The notes beneath the pieces are model-generated. The model was not told the origin of the DNA. It was given only the letters and a program-made list of their open reading frames with translations, and searched no databases. Shown here one piece after another: positions 1-9,180 of a stretch of DNA of 64,000 nucleotides. The stretch is from G963677445 sp963678275 (GTDB lineage Bacteria > Bacteroidota > Ignavibacteria > Ignavibacteriales > Melioribacteraceae): contig OY782765.1 in NCBI GenBank assembly GCA_963678275.1, positions 2,170,001-2,234,000 on the forward strand. Reading direction: 5' to 3'. The position numbers and the translations under genes are program-made. Numbering within the stretch: position 1 is the first letter of the stretch; every line of letters starts with the position of its first letter.

Positions 1-1254
1 GATTATCCCGCCGCTGAAGAAATACTTAGTTCACTCGAAGTGAATGAAAGAAATATCGCGGGTTATATTTTTGCTCCATCCGGCAATCTGCTGGCAAAAT
101 ATACGAGAATTGATGGCCTGCCTTCTCCCGAACCACAATTAAAAATTGAGAATCAATCCGGCCAATTTACCGGGAAATACCTTATTGTTGAGTCTCCGAT
201 TTTTTACAGGGATAAGCTCTATGGATTTATATACCTTACAGTATCGACAAACGAACTTTCTGAAAAAATTACCGATCAGTTTCTCTATTGGTCCTTTATC
301 ATCTTCATTATTTTCGCGGGAGCTTTTTTACTTGCCCGATGGCTTCAGGGTTATATTTCACGCCCGATAATTAAACTGGCAAGGATTACCAGGGAAATAT
401 CGGAAAGTAAAAATTACAGCGTGCATATTAAAAAAGATTCAAATGATGAAGTTGGTCAGCTTTATGATGAGTTCGATTCAATGATAAAACAAATTGAGAG
501 CAGGGAAAAGGAGCTGATAAAAGCTATTGAAAAAGCTGAAACATCCGAAAGGCTGAAATCGGAATTTCTCGCGCAGATGTCGCACGAAATAAGAACCCCC
601 ATCCATACAATTATGAGTTTTGCCTCTTTGCTCCGGATGGAATGTGAAGAAAATATTTCAGAGGATAACAGCGACAGCTTTAACTCAATTGACAATGCCG
701 CGAGGCGGCTGCTACGTACTATTGATCTTGTGCTTAATATGTCGGAGATAGAGTCCAGATCATACGAACCGATATATGAGAAATTTGTGTTTACCGAACA
801 GGTAATAAATCCGCTGTTCGCTGAATTTTCTGTGCAGGCTGAACTAAAAAATATTGAATTTATTATTGACGATAAAAATCCGGGCGCTGAAATTACCGCT
901 GATAAGTATACTGTTACTCAAATTATGGCTAATCTTATCGACAACGCGATTAAATACACAACAACCGGTTCAGTAACCCTTATCATGGAAGAGAAGCAAA
1001 AATATTTTGAGGTCAGCGTTTCAGATACGGGAATAGGGATAAAAGAGGAATACCTTCCATTTCTGTTTTCCAAGTTTTCCCAGGAGGAACAGGGATACAC
1101 GAGAAAATTCGAAGGAAACGGACTTGGTTTGGCGCTGGTAAAGAACTACTGCGAGTTAAACGCGGCAACCATTGATGTAGAAAGTACAAAGGGAAAAGGT
1201 TCGGTTTTTCGGATTTCTTTTCCACTTGACAGAGATTTAAATAAAACTAATTAG
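1..1254 (+). CDS. Sensor histidine kinase, 5' truncated by the window edge
   Basis: The reading frame is open from base 1, so the first Met at base 40 is probably internal and the N-terminus lies outside the window. What is visible is the end of an extracytoplasmic sensor region (YLIVESPIFYRDKLYGFIYL, like a CHASE8 or cache-type domain), one membrane helix at about 280-345, a HAMP-like linker (SRPIIKLARI), a coiled coil, a HisKA box with SHEIRTP near base 582, and a HATPase_c domain with the N box (NLIDNAIKYT), DTGIGI and GNGLGLAL. This is a membrane histidine kinase that autophosphorylates on the H-box His. No receiver domain or response-regulator gene follows, so its partner is unknown. Family assignment is firm; the ligand cannot be read from the sequence. 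Confidence 0.9.
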   Translation, partial: DYPAAEEILSSLEVNERNIAGYIFAPSGNLLAKYTRIDGLPSPEPQLKIENQSGQFTGKYLIVESPIFYRDKLYGFIYLTVSTNELSEKITDQFLYWSFIIFIIFAGAFLLARWLQGYISRPIIKLARITREISESKNYSVHIKKDSNDEVGQLYDEFDSMIKQIESREKELIKAIEKAETSERLKSEFLAQMSHEIRTPIHTIMSFASLLRMECEENISEDNSDSFNSIDNAARRLLRTIDLVLNMSEIESRSYEPIYEKFVFTEQVINPLFAEFSVQAELKNIEFIIDDKNPGAEITADKYTVTQIMANLIDNAIKYTTTGSVTLIMEEKQKYFEVSVSDTGIGIKEEYLPFLFSKFSQEEQGYTRKFEGNGLGLALVKNYCELNAATIDVESTKGKGSVFRISFPLDRDLNKTN

Positions 1255-1369
1255 TCTGAAAATGTTTAAATGAAGTTAAGTATTGTTTTTTTAAGGTTTT
1301 GACACGAATATTGATTAAAGTCGATTGAATAATTAAGATGCGTTTATGGATTAAAATCGCGGGTGCGTT

Positions 1370-3547
1370 ATGAAAAGATTGATGATTCCTGGTTCCCTGC
1401 TGATAATTTTAGCAGCGGGAGTCCTTTTCGCTCAGGAAAATCCTGAAAAGTTGTTTGAACTAAGCCTGGAAGAGTTACAGAATGTGACTGTAGTTTCCGC
1501 CGGCAAACAGACCGAAATCATTCTCGATGTCCCCTCAAGTGTGGTTCTCATAACACGCAGGGAAATAGAGCTGATGGGTTACCGAAAAATAGAAAATATA
1601 CTTGAGGATGTTACAGGTTTTTATATTGTGGATGATTATGACGGATATGGCCAAAAATATGGCGTCCGTGGATATCTGGATGAAATGCCAAACAGAAAAC
1701 TTCTCATACTGGTTGATGGTTCCCCTGTTCAGATGAGTTATCCTTCGGCCCATCCTATTACGATGTGGGCGGTGCCTGTATCGGCAATTGACCGCATTGA
1801 AATAATAAAAGGTCCTATGTCAGTAGTATATGGCAGCGGCGCGTTTTATGGTATTGTAAATATTATTACAGGTAAGGATGCGGGAACCAGCTATGCAGCC
1901 GCATCTGCCGGAACCAGCGAATACTATGATTTAAGTCTGAGATACGCGCGGCAATATGATGAAAATCTTTCTTTTATTTTAAACGCAGGGTACCAGCAAA
2001 GCCGGGGACCTGACGTTCCGATGAGCGAATTAAAAACGGGTGAATATCCTCCTCAATGGGGAGTCGGTCCCGATGAGAAGACCGGAGATAAACTATCAAG
2101 AACCATTAGTTACATGGCGTTATCAACATCCTATAAAAATTTGGACGCTCACTTAAAATACTCCCATTCAATAAATCAGGGAATGTTTCTCTTCCCCCCT
2201 TCCGACGGAAGCCGTACATCCCATATGCAGATGTTCAATTTTTCAGCCGGCTACCGTTTTGATATAACCAAAAAACTTTCCGGGCGGATAAAGACTGATT
2301 ATCTCTCTCTTGTTGATGATTCCAATGAACAGTTTTTTACCGACACATTTTATGGATTCCAGATTGTAAACTCGGAATTTACCGATCACGAACTGAATCT
2401 TTATTATAAGATTGATGAAAGCAAACAGATTACCTTCGGCCTTTTTAACCGAACTTATCTGGTTATTGATAAAATTTTTGATCTCCCCTCCTTCCTTAAT
2501 CCCTCATTCGAAAACAACCATGAAATGCTGGATAATCCTTACATTAATAGTTCATTATTTGCCCAGACCGATCTTTCATTCGGCCGCTATTTCCGGTTTA
2601 CCGGGGGAATTCGATTCGAATATCTTTCCCCTTTCGATTACTTTAAGGAACAGACCTATCTAAGCGAAACAACAGATATCGAGGGAAGAACCATATATCA
2701 GGAAATTTACTCAAAAACAGAGGGCAGATATGACCGTCAGGAACTGGATTTTTTACCACGGGCAGCTTTAATCTTCACACCCGCGGATAATCATGTGCTT
2801 AAGTTAATGTATGGAAAAGCCATCGCGCTCCCTTCATTTTTCCATATTATAAAAAACCTTGGGAATCCCGACGCTGAATCGCTCGAACCTGAGTATTTGC
2901 AAACAATCGAAATTTTATACCAGTGGGGAGTTAATCCTGATTTAAACATCTCCCTGTCACTTTATAGAAATATGCTCAGTAACCTGATCTCGAGGATTAT
3001 CAGAATCAATCCGGACGGCTCAGATTACCGCACCTGGAACGCGAATGCGGGTGAGATGAAAACCAACGGGCTCGAATTATCATTCTCAGGAAAAATATTT
3101 AAAAAATTGAGATACCAGGTTTCCGGATCTTACCAGATTTCCAGTGACCTGAGAACTAATTTTGAAGATGTCGATATTGCTTTCTCACCACCTTTTACAG
3201 GACACCTGAAAATTATTTATCAGCCCTCCGAAAGAATGGCTTTTTCGATAAAGTCAAGATTTGTCGATAAAATGGCCGCCTATTTTGATGAGGCTCCTCT
3301 TGATCCTGCCGCCGGAATATTTGCTCCCGCCGGCAGAATCGGACCCGATTCACCCTCCTATTATGTTTTTGATATTAATATGCGATTTGATGAGCTGTTT
3401 ATGAACAATACTTTTATAAATCTGCATATCACCAATTTATTGAATAATAAGGTCAGGTATCCGGCATTTGTCAATAATACCTGGATGGACAGAGGCTCGG
3501 TTGGAGAAGAAAGAAATATTGTGCTTACGGCAGGATATTCGCTATAA
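1370..3547 (+). CDS. TonB-dependent outer-membrane receptor
   Basis: A 725-residue protein with a signal peptide ending near FAQ (residues 1-21), a plug domain at about residues 40-170 (DVPSSVVLITRREIE, KYGVRGYLDE, ILVDGSPV, DRIEIIKGPMSVVYGSGAFYGIVNIIT) and a long C-terminal beta-barrel with many aromatic, alternating strands; it ends in GYSL rather than in an aromatic residue. The plug and the length fit the TonB receptor family, which imports siderophores, cobalamin or other scarce ligands across the outer membrane. The ligand is not evident. There is no strong Shine-Dalgarno before the ATG. A terminator follows, so it is probably transcribed apart from the downstream cytochrome operon, although heme or metal supply for those cytochromes is a conceivable role. 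Confidence 0.88.
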   Translation: MKRLMIPGSLLIILAAGVLFAQENPEKLFELSLEELQNVTVVSAGKQTEIILDVPSSVVLITRREIELMGYRKIENILEDVTGFYIVDDYDGYGQKYGVRGYLDEMPNRKLLILVDGSPVQMSYPSAHPITMWAVPVSAIDRIEIIKGPMSVVYGSGAFYGIVNIITGKDAGTSYAAASAGTSEYYDLSLRYARQYDENLSFILNAGYQQSRGPDVPMSELKTGEYPPQWGVGPDEKTGDKLSRTISYMALSTSYKNLDAHLKYSHSINQGMFLFPPSDGSRTSHMQMFNFSAGYRFDITKKLSGRIKTDYLSLVDDSNEQFFTDTFYGFQIVNSEFTDHELNLYYKIDESKQITFGLFNRTYLVIDKIFDLPSFLNPSFENNHEMLDNPYINSSLFAQTDLSFGRYFRFTGGIRFEYLSPFDYFKEQTYLSETTDIEGRTIYQEIYSKTEGRYDRQELDFLPRAALIFTPADNHVLKLMYGKAIALPSFFHIIKNLGNPDAESLEPEYLQTIEILYQWGVNPDLNISLSLYRNMLSNLISRIIRINPDGSDYRTWNANAGEMKTNGLELSFSGKIFKKLRYQVSGSYQISSDLRTNFEDVDIAFSPPFTGHLKIIYQPSERMAFSIKSRFVDKMAAYFDEAPLDPAAGIFAPAGRIGPDSPSYYVFDINMRFDELFMNNTFINLHITNLLNNKVRYPAFVNNTWMDRGSVGEERNIVLTAGYSL

Positions 3548-3660
3548 AATTTGTAATGAATAAAATTTGGATTCTAAACTTTTTTATGAATATCACGATA
3601 ATTAATTCAGAATACTTCATACGTTCCTCCTGGTAATAGTAATACTTCTTTTATTGATAG

Positions 3661-3692
3661 AAAAACCCGGTAACTGCAGCCGGGTTTTTTTA
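3661..3692 (+). terminator. Rho-independent terminator after the TonB receptor gene
   Basis: A 7-bp stem (AACCCGG / CCGGGTT) closes a 9-nt loop and is followed by a run of T. It lies about 115 bp after the receptor stop and ends that transcript before the cytochrome operon. Confidence 0.75.
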
Positions 3693-3912
3693 TTAATGCA
3701 ATAATCAGATATTTTCCATATCTTCCAAAAGGAAGCATTATTCTTTTCTAAGAATATTTATTCTCTTATTCTTCCCGTTTTTAACAAAACAGAATCATTG
3801 ATTTGGTATTTGAAAAGAAATTATATATTTTCAAAACATATAATAAGAATTTTTTTTCTTCTTATATCTCATGGCTTTAGTCAGTTATAATCAGGAACAA
3901 AGGGAGTAAAAA
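3693..3912. other. AT-rich intergenic region upstream of the cytochrome operon
   Basis: With the preceding stretch this makes a 365-bp gene-free gap between 3547 and 3913. Apart from the terminator it is AT-rich leader, ending in a good Shine-Dalgarno (GGGAG about 8 nt before the ATG at 3913). A promoter for the hao-like operon must lie here, but I could not place a convincing -7/-33 pair. No ORF or repeat is seen. Confidence 0.4.
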
Positions 3913-5238
3913 ATGAAACTTAAAGTTTTAATATCACTAACAGTTCTGTTTATCAGTTTTACACTGACCGCTCAGCCGGTCAGCAGCAGAGTCTCGGGCC
4001 AATGTATGGTTTGCCACAAAAATGAAAGCCCCGGGCTTTATAATCAATGGTATAATTCAATGCATGCCCTTCACCAGGTAACCTGTATTGATTGTCATGG
4101 CGCTGAAAAAGGAGATAAGGATGCTTTTTTCCACGAAGGGGCATATATCGCCACATTAGTTACCCCGAAAGACTGCGGAAGCTGCCATAAAAAGGAGGCG
4201 GAAGAGGTAGGGAAATCCTATCACGCCACAGCCGGGGAAATACTGGAATCGGCTGACGCTTATCTCGCCCATGTGGGTGGCGGAGCCCCTGTGGCGATAA
4301 CAGGCTGTGAAAGCTGCCATGGCGCGAAAGTGATAATCGATGAAAGCTCACCCAATAAACTTTCAAAAAAGTCGTGGCCAAATTCAGGAATCGGAAGACT
4401 TAATCCTGACGGATCAAAAGGATCATGCAACGCCTGCCATACGCGTCACAGCTTTTCAAAAGCACAGGCGCGGCAGCCTGAATCCTGCTCCAAATGTCAC
4501 CTCGGACCCGATCATCCGCAGAAAGAGGTTTATGAAGAAAGCAAACATGGAAACGCCTATTACACCCATAAAGAGGAAATGAATTTAAAAGCCGATCGAT
4601 GGATAGTCGGGACAGATTATTTTGAAGCTCCTACCTGCGCGACCTGCCACATGTCGGCCACAAAAAAACAAAAAGCCACTCATGATGTCGGCACAAGACT
4701 TAAATGGACTCTCCGTCCTCCGATTTCCAAAACTAAAGATAACTGGAGTAAAAAGAGAGAGAATATGAAAGATGTCTGTGTGGCCTGCCATGGCAAAGAA
4801 TTTGCCGAAGGTCATTTTTACCAGATGGACGCGACCATCGAGCTATATAATGAGAAATTCGCCAAACCCGCGACCGAGATCATCAAACTAATAAAAAGCA
4901 AAAAACTGCTGGAAGTTAAAGCCAACTTCGGAAACGAAATAGAATGGATGTACTGGGAGCTCTGGCATCACGAAGGGAGAAGAGCCCGCCATGGAGCCGC
5001 GATGATGGGGCCCGATTATACATGGTGGCATGGTATTTATGACGTCATTCACAATTTCTATTTTGAGTTTATTCCTGCCGCCCGTGAGTTTCACGATAAG
5101 GATGTTGATAAATATATCGACGATCTTTTTGAGTCGGATGAAATGCACCAGTGGCTCGGTAAATCGACTGAGGAATTAAAGAAAGCCATCAAGTCGGGAG
5201 AATTGCAAAAAAAATACTCAAAACTGTTTAAGAAATAG
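3913..5238 (+). CDS. Octaheme cytochrome c of the hydroxylamine oxidoreductase (HAO) family
   Basis: A 441-residue secreted cytochrome with a signal peptide (cleavage likely after TAQ, about residue 21) and exactly eight CXXCH heme-binding motifs: CMVCH, CIDCH, CGSCH, CESCH, CNACH, CSKCH, CATCH and CVACH. They are followed by a helix-rich C-terminus with a GPDYTWWHG segment, as in the HAO superfamily. HAO-like octahemes oxidise hydroxylamine or hydrazine or, in the form found beside a NapC/NirT partner in Epsilonproteobacteria, are thought to reduce nitrite or hydroxylamine. The next gene begins 9 nt downstream and encodes such a partner, which favours the reductive type. Whether the tyrosine that cross-links the P460 heme is present cannot be settled without an alignment. 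Direction of catalysis is inference; family is well supported by heme count and spacing. Confidence 0.85.
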   Translation: MKLKVLISLTVLFISFTLTAQPVSSRVSGQCMVCHKNESPGLYNQWYNSMHALHQVTCIDCHGAEKGDKDAFFHEGAYIATLVTPKDCGSCHKKEAEEVGKSYHATAGEILESADAYLAHVGGGAPVAITGCESCHGAKVIIDESSPNKLSKKSWPNSGIGRLNPDGSKGSCNACHTRHSFSKAQARQPESCSKCHLGPDHPQKEVYEESKHGNAYYTHKEEMNLKADRWIVGTDYFEAPTCATCHMSATKKQKATHDVGTRLKWTLRPPISKTKDNWSKKRENMKDVCVACHGKEFAEGHFYQMDATIELYNEKFAKPATEIIKLIKSKKLLEVKANFGNEIEWMYWELWHHEGRRARHGAAMMGPDYTWWHGIYDVIHNFYFEFIPAAREFHDKDVDKYIDDLFESDEMHQWLGKSTEELKKAIKSGELQKKYSKLFKK

Positions 5239-5247
5239 GAACCCGCA

Positions 5248-6735
5248 ATGAAAGATAAATACCTAAATTTCATCAGGGCCGTTTCTGTTAACCGTTTGAC
5301 AAGGAGCGGGGTAGCTGTTACTACCTCCTCCTTTATAATATTTATTATGCTTGAGATACCCCGGCTTCTCGGTATTCTTACAAACGCATACCTTGGATTG
5401 ATCACTTACCTTACCCTTCCACTGATTTTTGTAGTTGGCTTGCTTTTAATTCCTGCCGGAATTTATATTCATAAAAAAGAAACCGGTATAGGTTTCAGAG
5501 ATTTAATCAGAAATAAACTTCCGGCAGATGAAACCGAAAAGAGATTTTCCGGTTCCAGAATATTTAATTTTATCGCTGTCCTTACATTTGTGAATGTAAT
5601 CTTTCTGGGGCTGGCAAGTATGCGTATGCTTAGTTTTATGGATTCGCCGGTCTTTTGCGGCACTGCCTGTCATTCGGTAATGAGCCCTGAATGGATAACT
5701 TACCAGTCATCTCCTCACGCGAGGGTTAAATGTGTCGACTGCCATGTGGGTGAAGGTGTTGACGCCCTGGTTGATTCCAAACTAAACGGCGCCTGGCAGG
5801 TGATTTCACTTACTTTTAATCTTTATGAACGGCCTATCCCCACCCCGGTACATCAGCTTCGTCCGGCAAGGGAAACTTGTGAAAAGTGCCACTGGCCCGA
5901 CAAATTTTATGGCGCGCGCCTCAAATCCTTTCAAAGATTCGGACTGGATAAAAATTCAACACCGGCATGGACTACTCTGAATTTGAAAATAGATTCGGGT
6001 GAACAAACCGGTGAGGCGGGAATTCACTGGCATGTATCAAAAGAATACAGTGTTGAATACAGCTCTGTGGATGATGAGCGCGAAGAAATTATTGAAATAA
6101 GGGTTTTAAAAGGGAACGAACTAATAAAAACCTATAAAAATAATGCCCTCAGCTCTTCTTCAGATAACATAAGCGGTTTTCGGACAATGGATTGTGTCGA
6201 CTGCCATAACAGAGCGACACATATTTATGAAGTTCCCGAACATGCTATCGATGAAAAAATGTCGAGAGGTGAAATTAACCGTAAGCTGCCATTTATAAAA
6301 CGTGAAGGGCTCTATGCTGTTTCACGCGGATACTCTGATAAAGAAACAGCAAATCAATTAATTGATAATTATTTAAACCGCTTTTATTTTAATAATTATC
6401 CCGACATTGCCAAAAACTATTCCGAAGATATTGCAGTGGCAGTCACGGCATTTCAGAAAATTTATGACCGTAACATTCATCCCGAAATGAATATTGAATG
6501 GGGTTCATATCCCGATCATTCAGGGCATGAAAATGGGGGCGGCTGCTTCAGATGCCACAACAGGGATTTGAAGGACGCGGATGGTAAATCCCCTTCATAC
6601 GACTGCAATTCCTGCCATTCTATTCTGGCTTATGATTCGGATAATATCATGCAGTTCCTTATGCCCCCCGATAAAAATTCGAAAGATTCACTTGTGCATG
6701 AATATCTTCGCGCTGAATTTTTAAATGAAAAGTAG
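5248..6735 (+). CDS. Membrane-anchored NapC/NirT-like multiheme cytochrome c
   Basis: A 495-residue protein with two hydrophobic helices near the N-terminus (about residues 20-75), a third near residues 110-130, then a periplasmic heme domain. Heme motifs are one CX3CH (CGTACHSVM) followed by CVDCH, CEKCH, CVDCH, CFRCH and CNSCH, so six in all. The CX3CH start directly after the membrane helix, with a Met shortly behind it, is the pattern of NapC/NirT quinol dehydrogenases, which draw electrons from menaquinol. It begins 9 nt after the octaheme gene and probably forms one electron-transfer unit with it. It is larger than classical NapC (about 200 residues), with a heme-poor insertion around residues 240-320. 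Confidence 0.85.
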   Translation: MKDKYLNFIRAVSVNRLTRSGVAVTTSSFIIFIMLEIPRLLGILTNAYLGLITYLTLPLIFVVGLLLIPAGIYIHKKETGIGFRDLIRNKLPADETEKRFSGSRIFNFIAVLTFVNVIFLGLASMRMLSFMDSPVFCGTACHSVMSPEWITYQSSPHARVKCVDCHVGEGVDALVDSKLNGAWQVISLTFNLYERPIPTPVHQLRPARETCEKCHWPDKFYGARLKSFQRFGLDKNSTPAWTTLNLKIDSGEQTGEAGIHWHVSKEYSVEYSSVDDEREEIIEIRVLKGNELIKTYKNNALSSSSDNISGFRTMDCVDCHNRATHIYEVPEHAIDEKMSRGEINRKLPFIKREGLYAVSRGYSDKETANQLIDNYLNRFYFNNYPDIAKNYSEDIAVAVTAFQKIYDRNIHPEMNIEWGSYPDHSGHENGGGCFRCHNRDLKDADGKSPSYDCNSCHSILAYDSDNIMQFLMPPDKNSKDSLVHEYLRAEFLNEK

Positions 6736-6753
6736 AATTCCCTGAAATTTCGC

Positions 6754-6794
6754 AGAGAAAGAATCAATATATTTTGATTCTTTCTCTTTTTTTT
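6754..6794 (+). terminator. Terminator of the cytochrome operon
   Basis: A long perfect stem (AGAGAAAGAATCA / TGATTCTTTCTCT) with a short AT loop is followed directly by eight T. It lies 19 bp after the NapC-like stop codon and separates the operon from the GTPase gene. Confidence 0.85.
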
Positions 6795-6844
6795 GATATA
6801 ATATTACAAATTGTATTAAGGTATATCAATTGCGCGGAGAGCAT

Positions 6845-7828
6845 ATGCCGACAAACCTCCCTCCCGAGTTTTATGACGCCGATCGGAAATACCGTGAGGC
6901 CGCCACGAATGAAGAAAAAATTGCGGCCCTTGAAGAAATGCTCACTACCATTCCCAAACACAAGGGGACAGACAAACTCAGGGCCGAGTACAGAAAAAAA
7001 CTCTCTAAATTAAAATCGGTAAACCAGACCAAAAAGCAGGTAAGCAAACACGATTCTCATTTTGTAATTGAAAAGGAAGGCGCCGGAAGAATTATCGCGC
7101 TTGGTTCAGCAAATACCGGTAAATCTTCCCTGATAAAAACATTCAGCCACGCGAGCCCCGAAATATCAGAAAATCCTTACACAACCTGGATTCCAACCCC
7201 CGGTATGATGAATTTTGAAAATGTTCAGTTTCAGCTTATCGATACTCCCCCGCTTGACCGTGATTATCTTGAACCGGAATTTATCAACCTGATCAAATCC
7301 TCCGACCTGGTAATTTTGATGCTTGATATTCAGGCCTATCCCCTTCAGCAGATCGATCTGGATATAAGAGTGCTGAAAGAATATCATATAATGCCAGAAA
7401 GCTTTAAACCTGATGAACCTGACAAAAGAGTAAGCTATATTCCTTTCATTATTCTGGTGAATAAAGTCGACTCTCCGGAACTGATGGATGAATTTGAGGT
7501 TCTTGATGAACTGCTTGGTGAAGATCATAAACTTATCCCATTTTCATTAAAAAACAGGATAAATTATGACAAGTTGATGGAAAGCCTGCTCCGGACTATG
7601 AATATTATCAGGGTTTATTCAAAACCTCCTCATGAAGATGCCGATATGAGCCAGCCTTTTGTGTTAAAAACAGGTGATACTCTTGATGATTTTGCGCGTA
7701 AAGTTCACAGGGATTTTGCCGAACAATTAAAAAGCGCCCGTGTATGGGGAGAAAACGTTTATGACGGGCAACATATAGGTCATGATTATATACTCAGTGA
7801 TGGCGATATTATAGAGCTGCACATTTAG
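6845..7828 (+). CDS. TGS-domain GTPase of the Obg/DRG type
   Basis: The frame could begin at a TTG (6830), but the ATG at 6845 has GGAGAG 5-8 nt upstream and gives a 327-residue protein, so I use it. After a basic, helical N-terminus (residues 1-60) comes a G domain with the P-loop GSANTGKSS (87-95), DTPP as the G3 motif and NKVD as G4. It ends in a TGS domain (QPFVLKTGDTLDDFA... to the final IIELHI). Domain order matches DRG-like members of the Obg-HflX superfamily, which act on ribosomes or translation factors. The exact role is unknown. The stop codon overlaps the convergent stop of the downstream regulator (bases 7825-7828). Confidence 0.82.
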   Translation: MPTNLPPEFYDADRKYREAATNEEKIAALEEMLTTIPKHKGTDKLRAEYRKKLSKLKSVNQTKKQVSKHDSHFVIEKEGAGRIIALGSANTGKSSLIKTFSHASPEISENPYTTWIPTPGMMNFENVQFQLIDTPPLDRDYLEPEFINLIKSSDLVILMLDIQAYPLQQIDLDIRVLKEYHIMPESFKPDEPDKRVSYIPFIILVNKVDSPELMDEFEVLDELLGEDHKLIPFSLKNRINYDKLMESLLRTMNIIRVYSKPPHEDADMSQPFVLKTGDTLDDFARKVHRDFAEQLKSARVWGENVYDGQHIGHDYILSDGDIIELHI

Positions 7829-9180
7829 CCAGGTTTTACGATGCCATATTTCTTCATCTTTTTAAAGAGATTGGTTCTCTCAATTCCCAGCTCTTCAGCC
7901 GTTTTTTGAACCTGCCAGTTATTTTTTAAAAGCTTTTTAACAATCATTTCCTTTTCAAATTTTTCTTTAGCCTCTTTAAGTGTTGACGGCCTTACCAAAT
8001 TTATTTTGTGATGACTGCCGTTATTTTCCGAGTTATAAAAATCCTCAAGAGTTATCTCCTCACTCTCTGAAAAAATAACAAGCTTCTCCATCAGATTCCT
8101 TAATTCCCTTACATTGCCGCGCCAGTCCATTAACAACAATTGACCCTCAACCTGGGGACTTATAGTTTTTTTTGGTTTATTATAAGTAAGGCAATGTTTC
8201 TCAACAAAATATTTCGCGAGAGGCATAATATCATCCTTTCTCTCCCTAAGCGGGGGAACATGTATTTCAAAAACATTAAGCCTGTGGAAGAGATCCTCCC
8301 TGAACCTGCTTTCTTCAATTTCCTCAGCAAGGTTTTTATTTGTCGCCGCGATAACTCTTACATCTATTTTCCGGGGATGATCTTCCCCAATAACCTCAAC
8401 TTCATTTTCTTCAAGCGCGCGAAGTAACTTTGCCTGCAAAAAATAGTCCATTTCACCTATTTCATCCAGAAATAAAGTGCCTCCCTCCGAAGCGAAAAAC
8501 TTTCCTTTTCTGTCCTGCGTCGCCCCGGTAAAGGCTCCTTTTTTATGTCCGAAAAGTTCACTTTCCAGAAGCTCCTTTGGTACTGACGCGCAATTTATCT
8601 TCAGATATGGTTTATCCTTTCTTTTACTATTGTGATGAATGGCCCACGCAACCAGTTCTTTTCCGGTGCCGGTTTCCCCTGTTATCATTACCCTGGCTTC
8701 TGTCGGGGCGACTATTTTTATCCTCTCAATCAACTCAAGAAACTGATCAGATTTTCCGGTCATTCTATAGTTCTCTTCCAGCTCCTTCAGATAATATTCC
8801 TTCTCATCCGAAAGAGTTTTTCTTTCTATCGCGTTTTTAATTGTTATTATCAACCGCTCTTCATCCAGAGGTTTTTCCAGAAAATCGTATGTGCCGTTTT
8901 TTATCATCTCAATAGCTATTGGAATATTACTCTGCCCCGAAATAGCAATAACCGGCACACCAGGTTTAATTTTTAATATTTTTTTCTGCAATTCAACACC
9001 ACTCAGCCCCGGCATTTTTACATCTGTAATTATCGTATCAAATTCATCCTCACTTATCATTTCAAGGCTTTTTACCGGATTGGAAATCAGTGTTACATCA
9101 AAATCGTTAAGGACCAGTATTTTCTTAATCGATTTCAAAAACACAATATCATCATCAATCACGAGCACCCTTTTGTTCAT
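7825..9180 (-). CDS. Sigma-54-dependent response regulator, NtrC family
   Basis: A 451-residue protein: receiver domain (residues 1-120, phospho-acceptor D53, K103), AAA+ central domain with Walker A GETGTGKE (168-175) and the sigma-54 contact loop GAFTGA (215-220), Walker B TLFLDEIGEM, and a Fis-type helix-turn-helix at the C-terminus (VQKTAEELGIERTNLFKKMKK). It activates sigma-54 promoters after phosphorylation. Its ATG overlaps the stop of the upstream kinase gene by 4 nt (ATGA) and is preceded by GGAG, so the two are translationally coupled. Target genes are not evident; a -24/-12 promoter search of the genome would show them. Confidence 0.95.
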   Translation of the reverse strand: MNKRVLVIDDDIVFLKSIKKILVLNDFDVTLISNPVKSLEMISEDEFDTIITDVKMPGLSGVELQKKILKIKPGVPVIAISGQSNIPIAIEMIKNGTYDFLEKPLDEERLIITIKNAIERKTLSDEKEYYLKELEENYRMTGKSDQFLELIERIKIVAPTEARVMITGETGTGKELVAWAIHHNSKRKDKPYLKINCASVPKELLESELFGHKKGAFTGATQDRKGKFFASEGGTLFLDEIGEMDYFLQAKLLRALEENEVEVIGEDHPRKIDVRVIAATNKNLAEEIEESRFREDLFHRLNVFEIHVPPLRERKDDIMPLAKYFVEKHCLTYNKPKKTISPQVEGQLLLMDWRGNVRELRNLMEKLVIFSESEEITLEDFYNSENNGSHHKINLVRPSTLKEAKEKFEKEMIVKKLLKNNWQVQKTAEELGIERTNLFKKMKKYGIVKPG

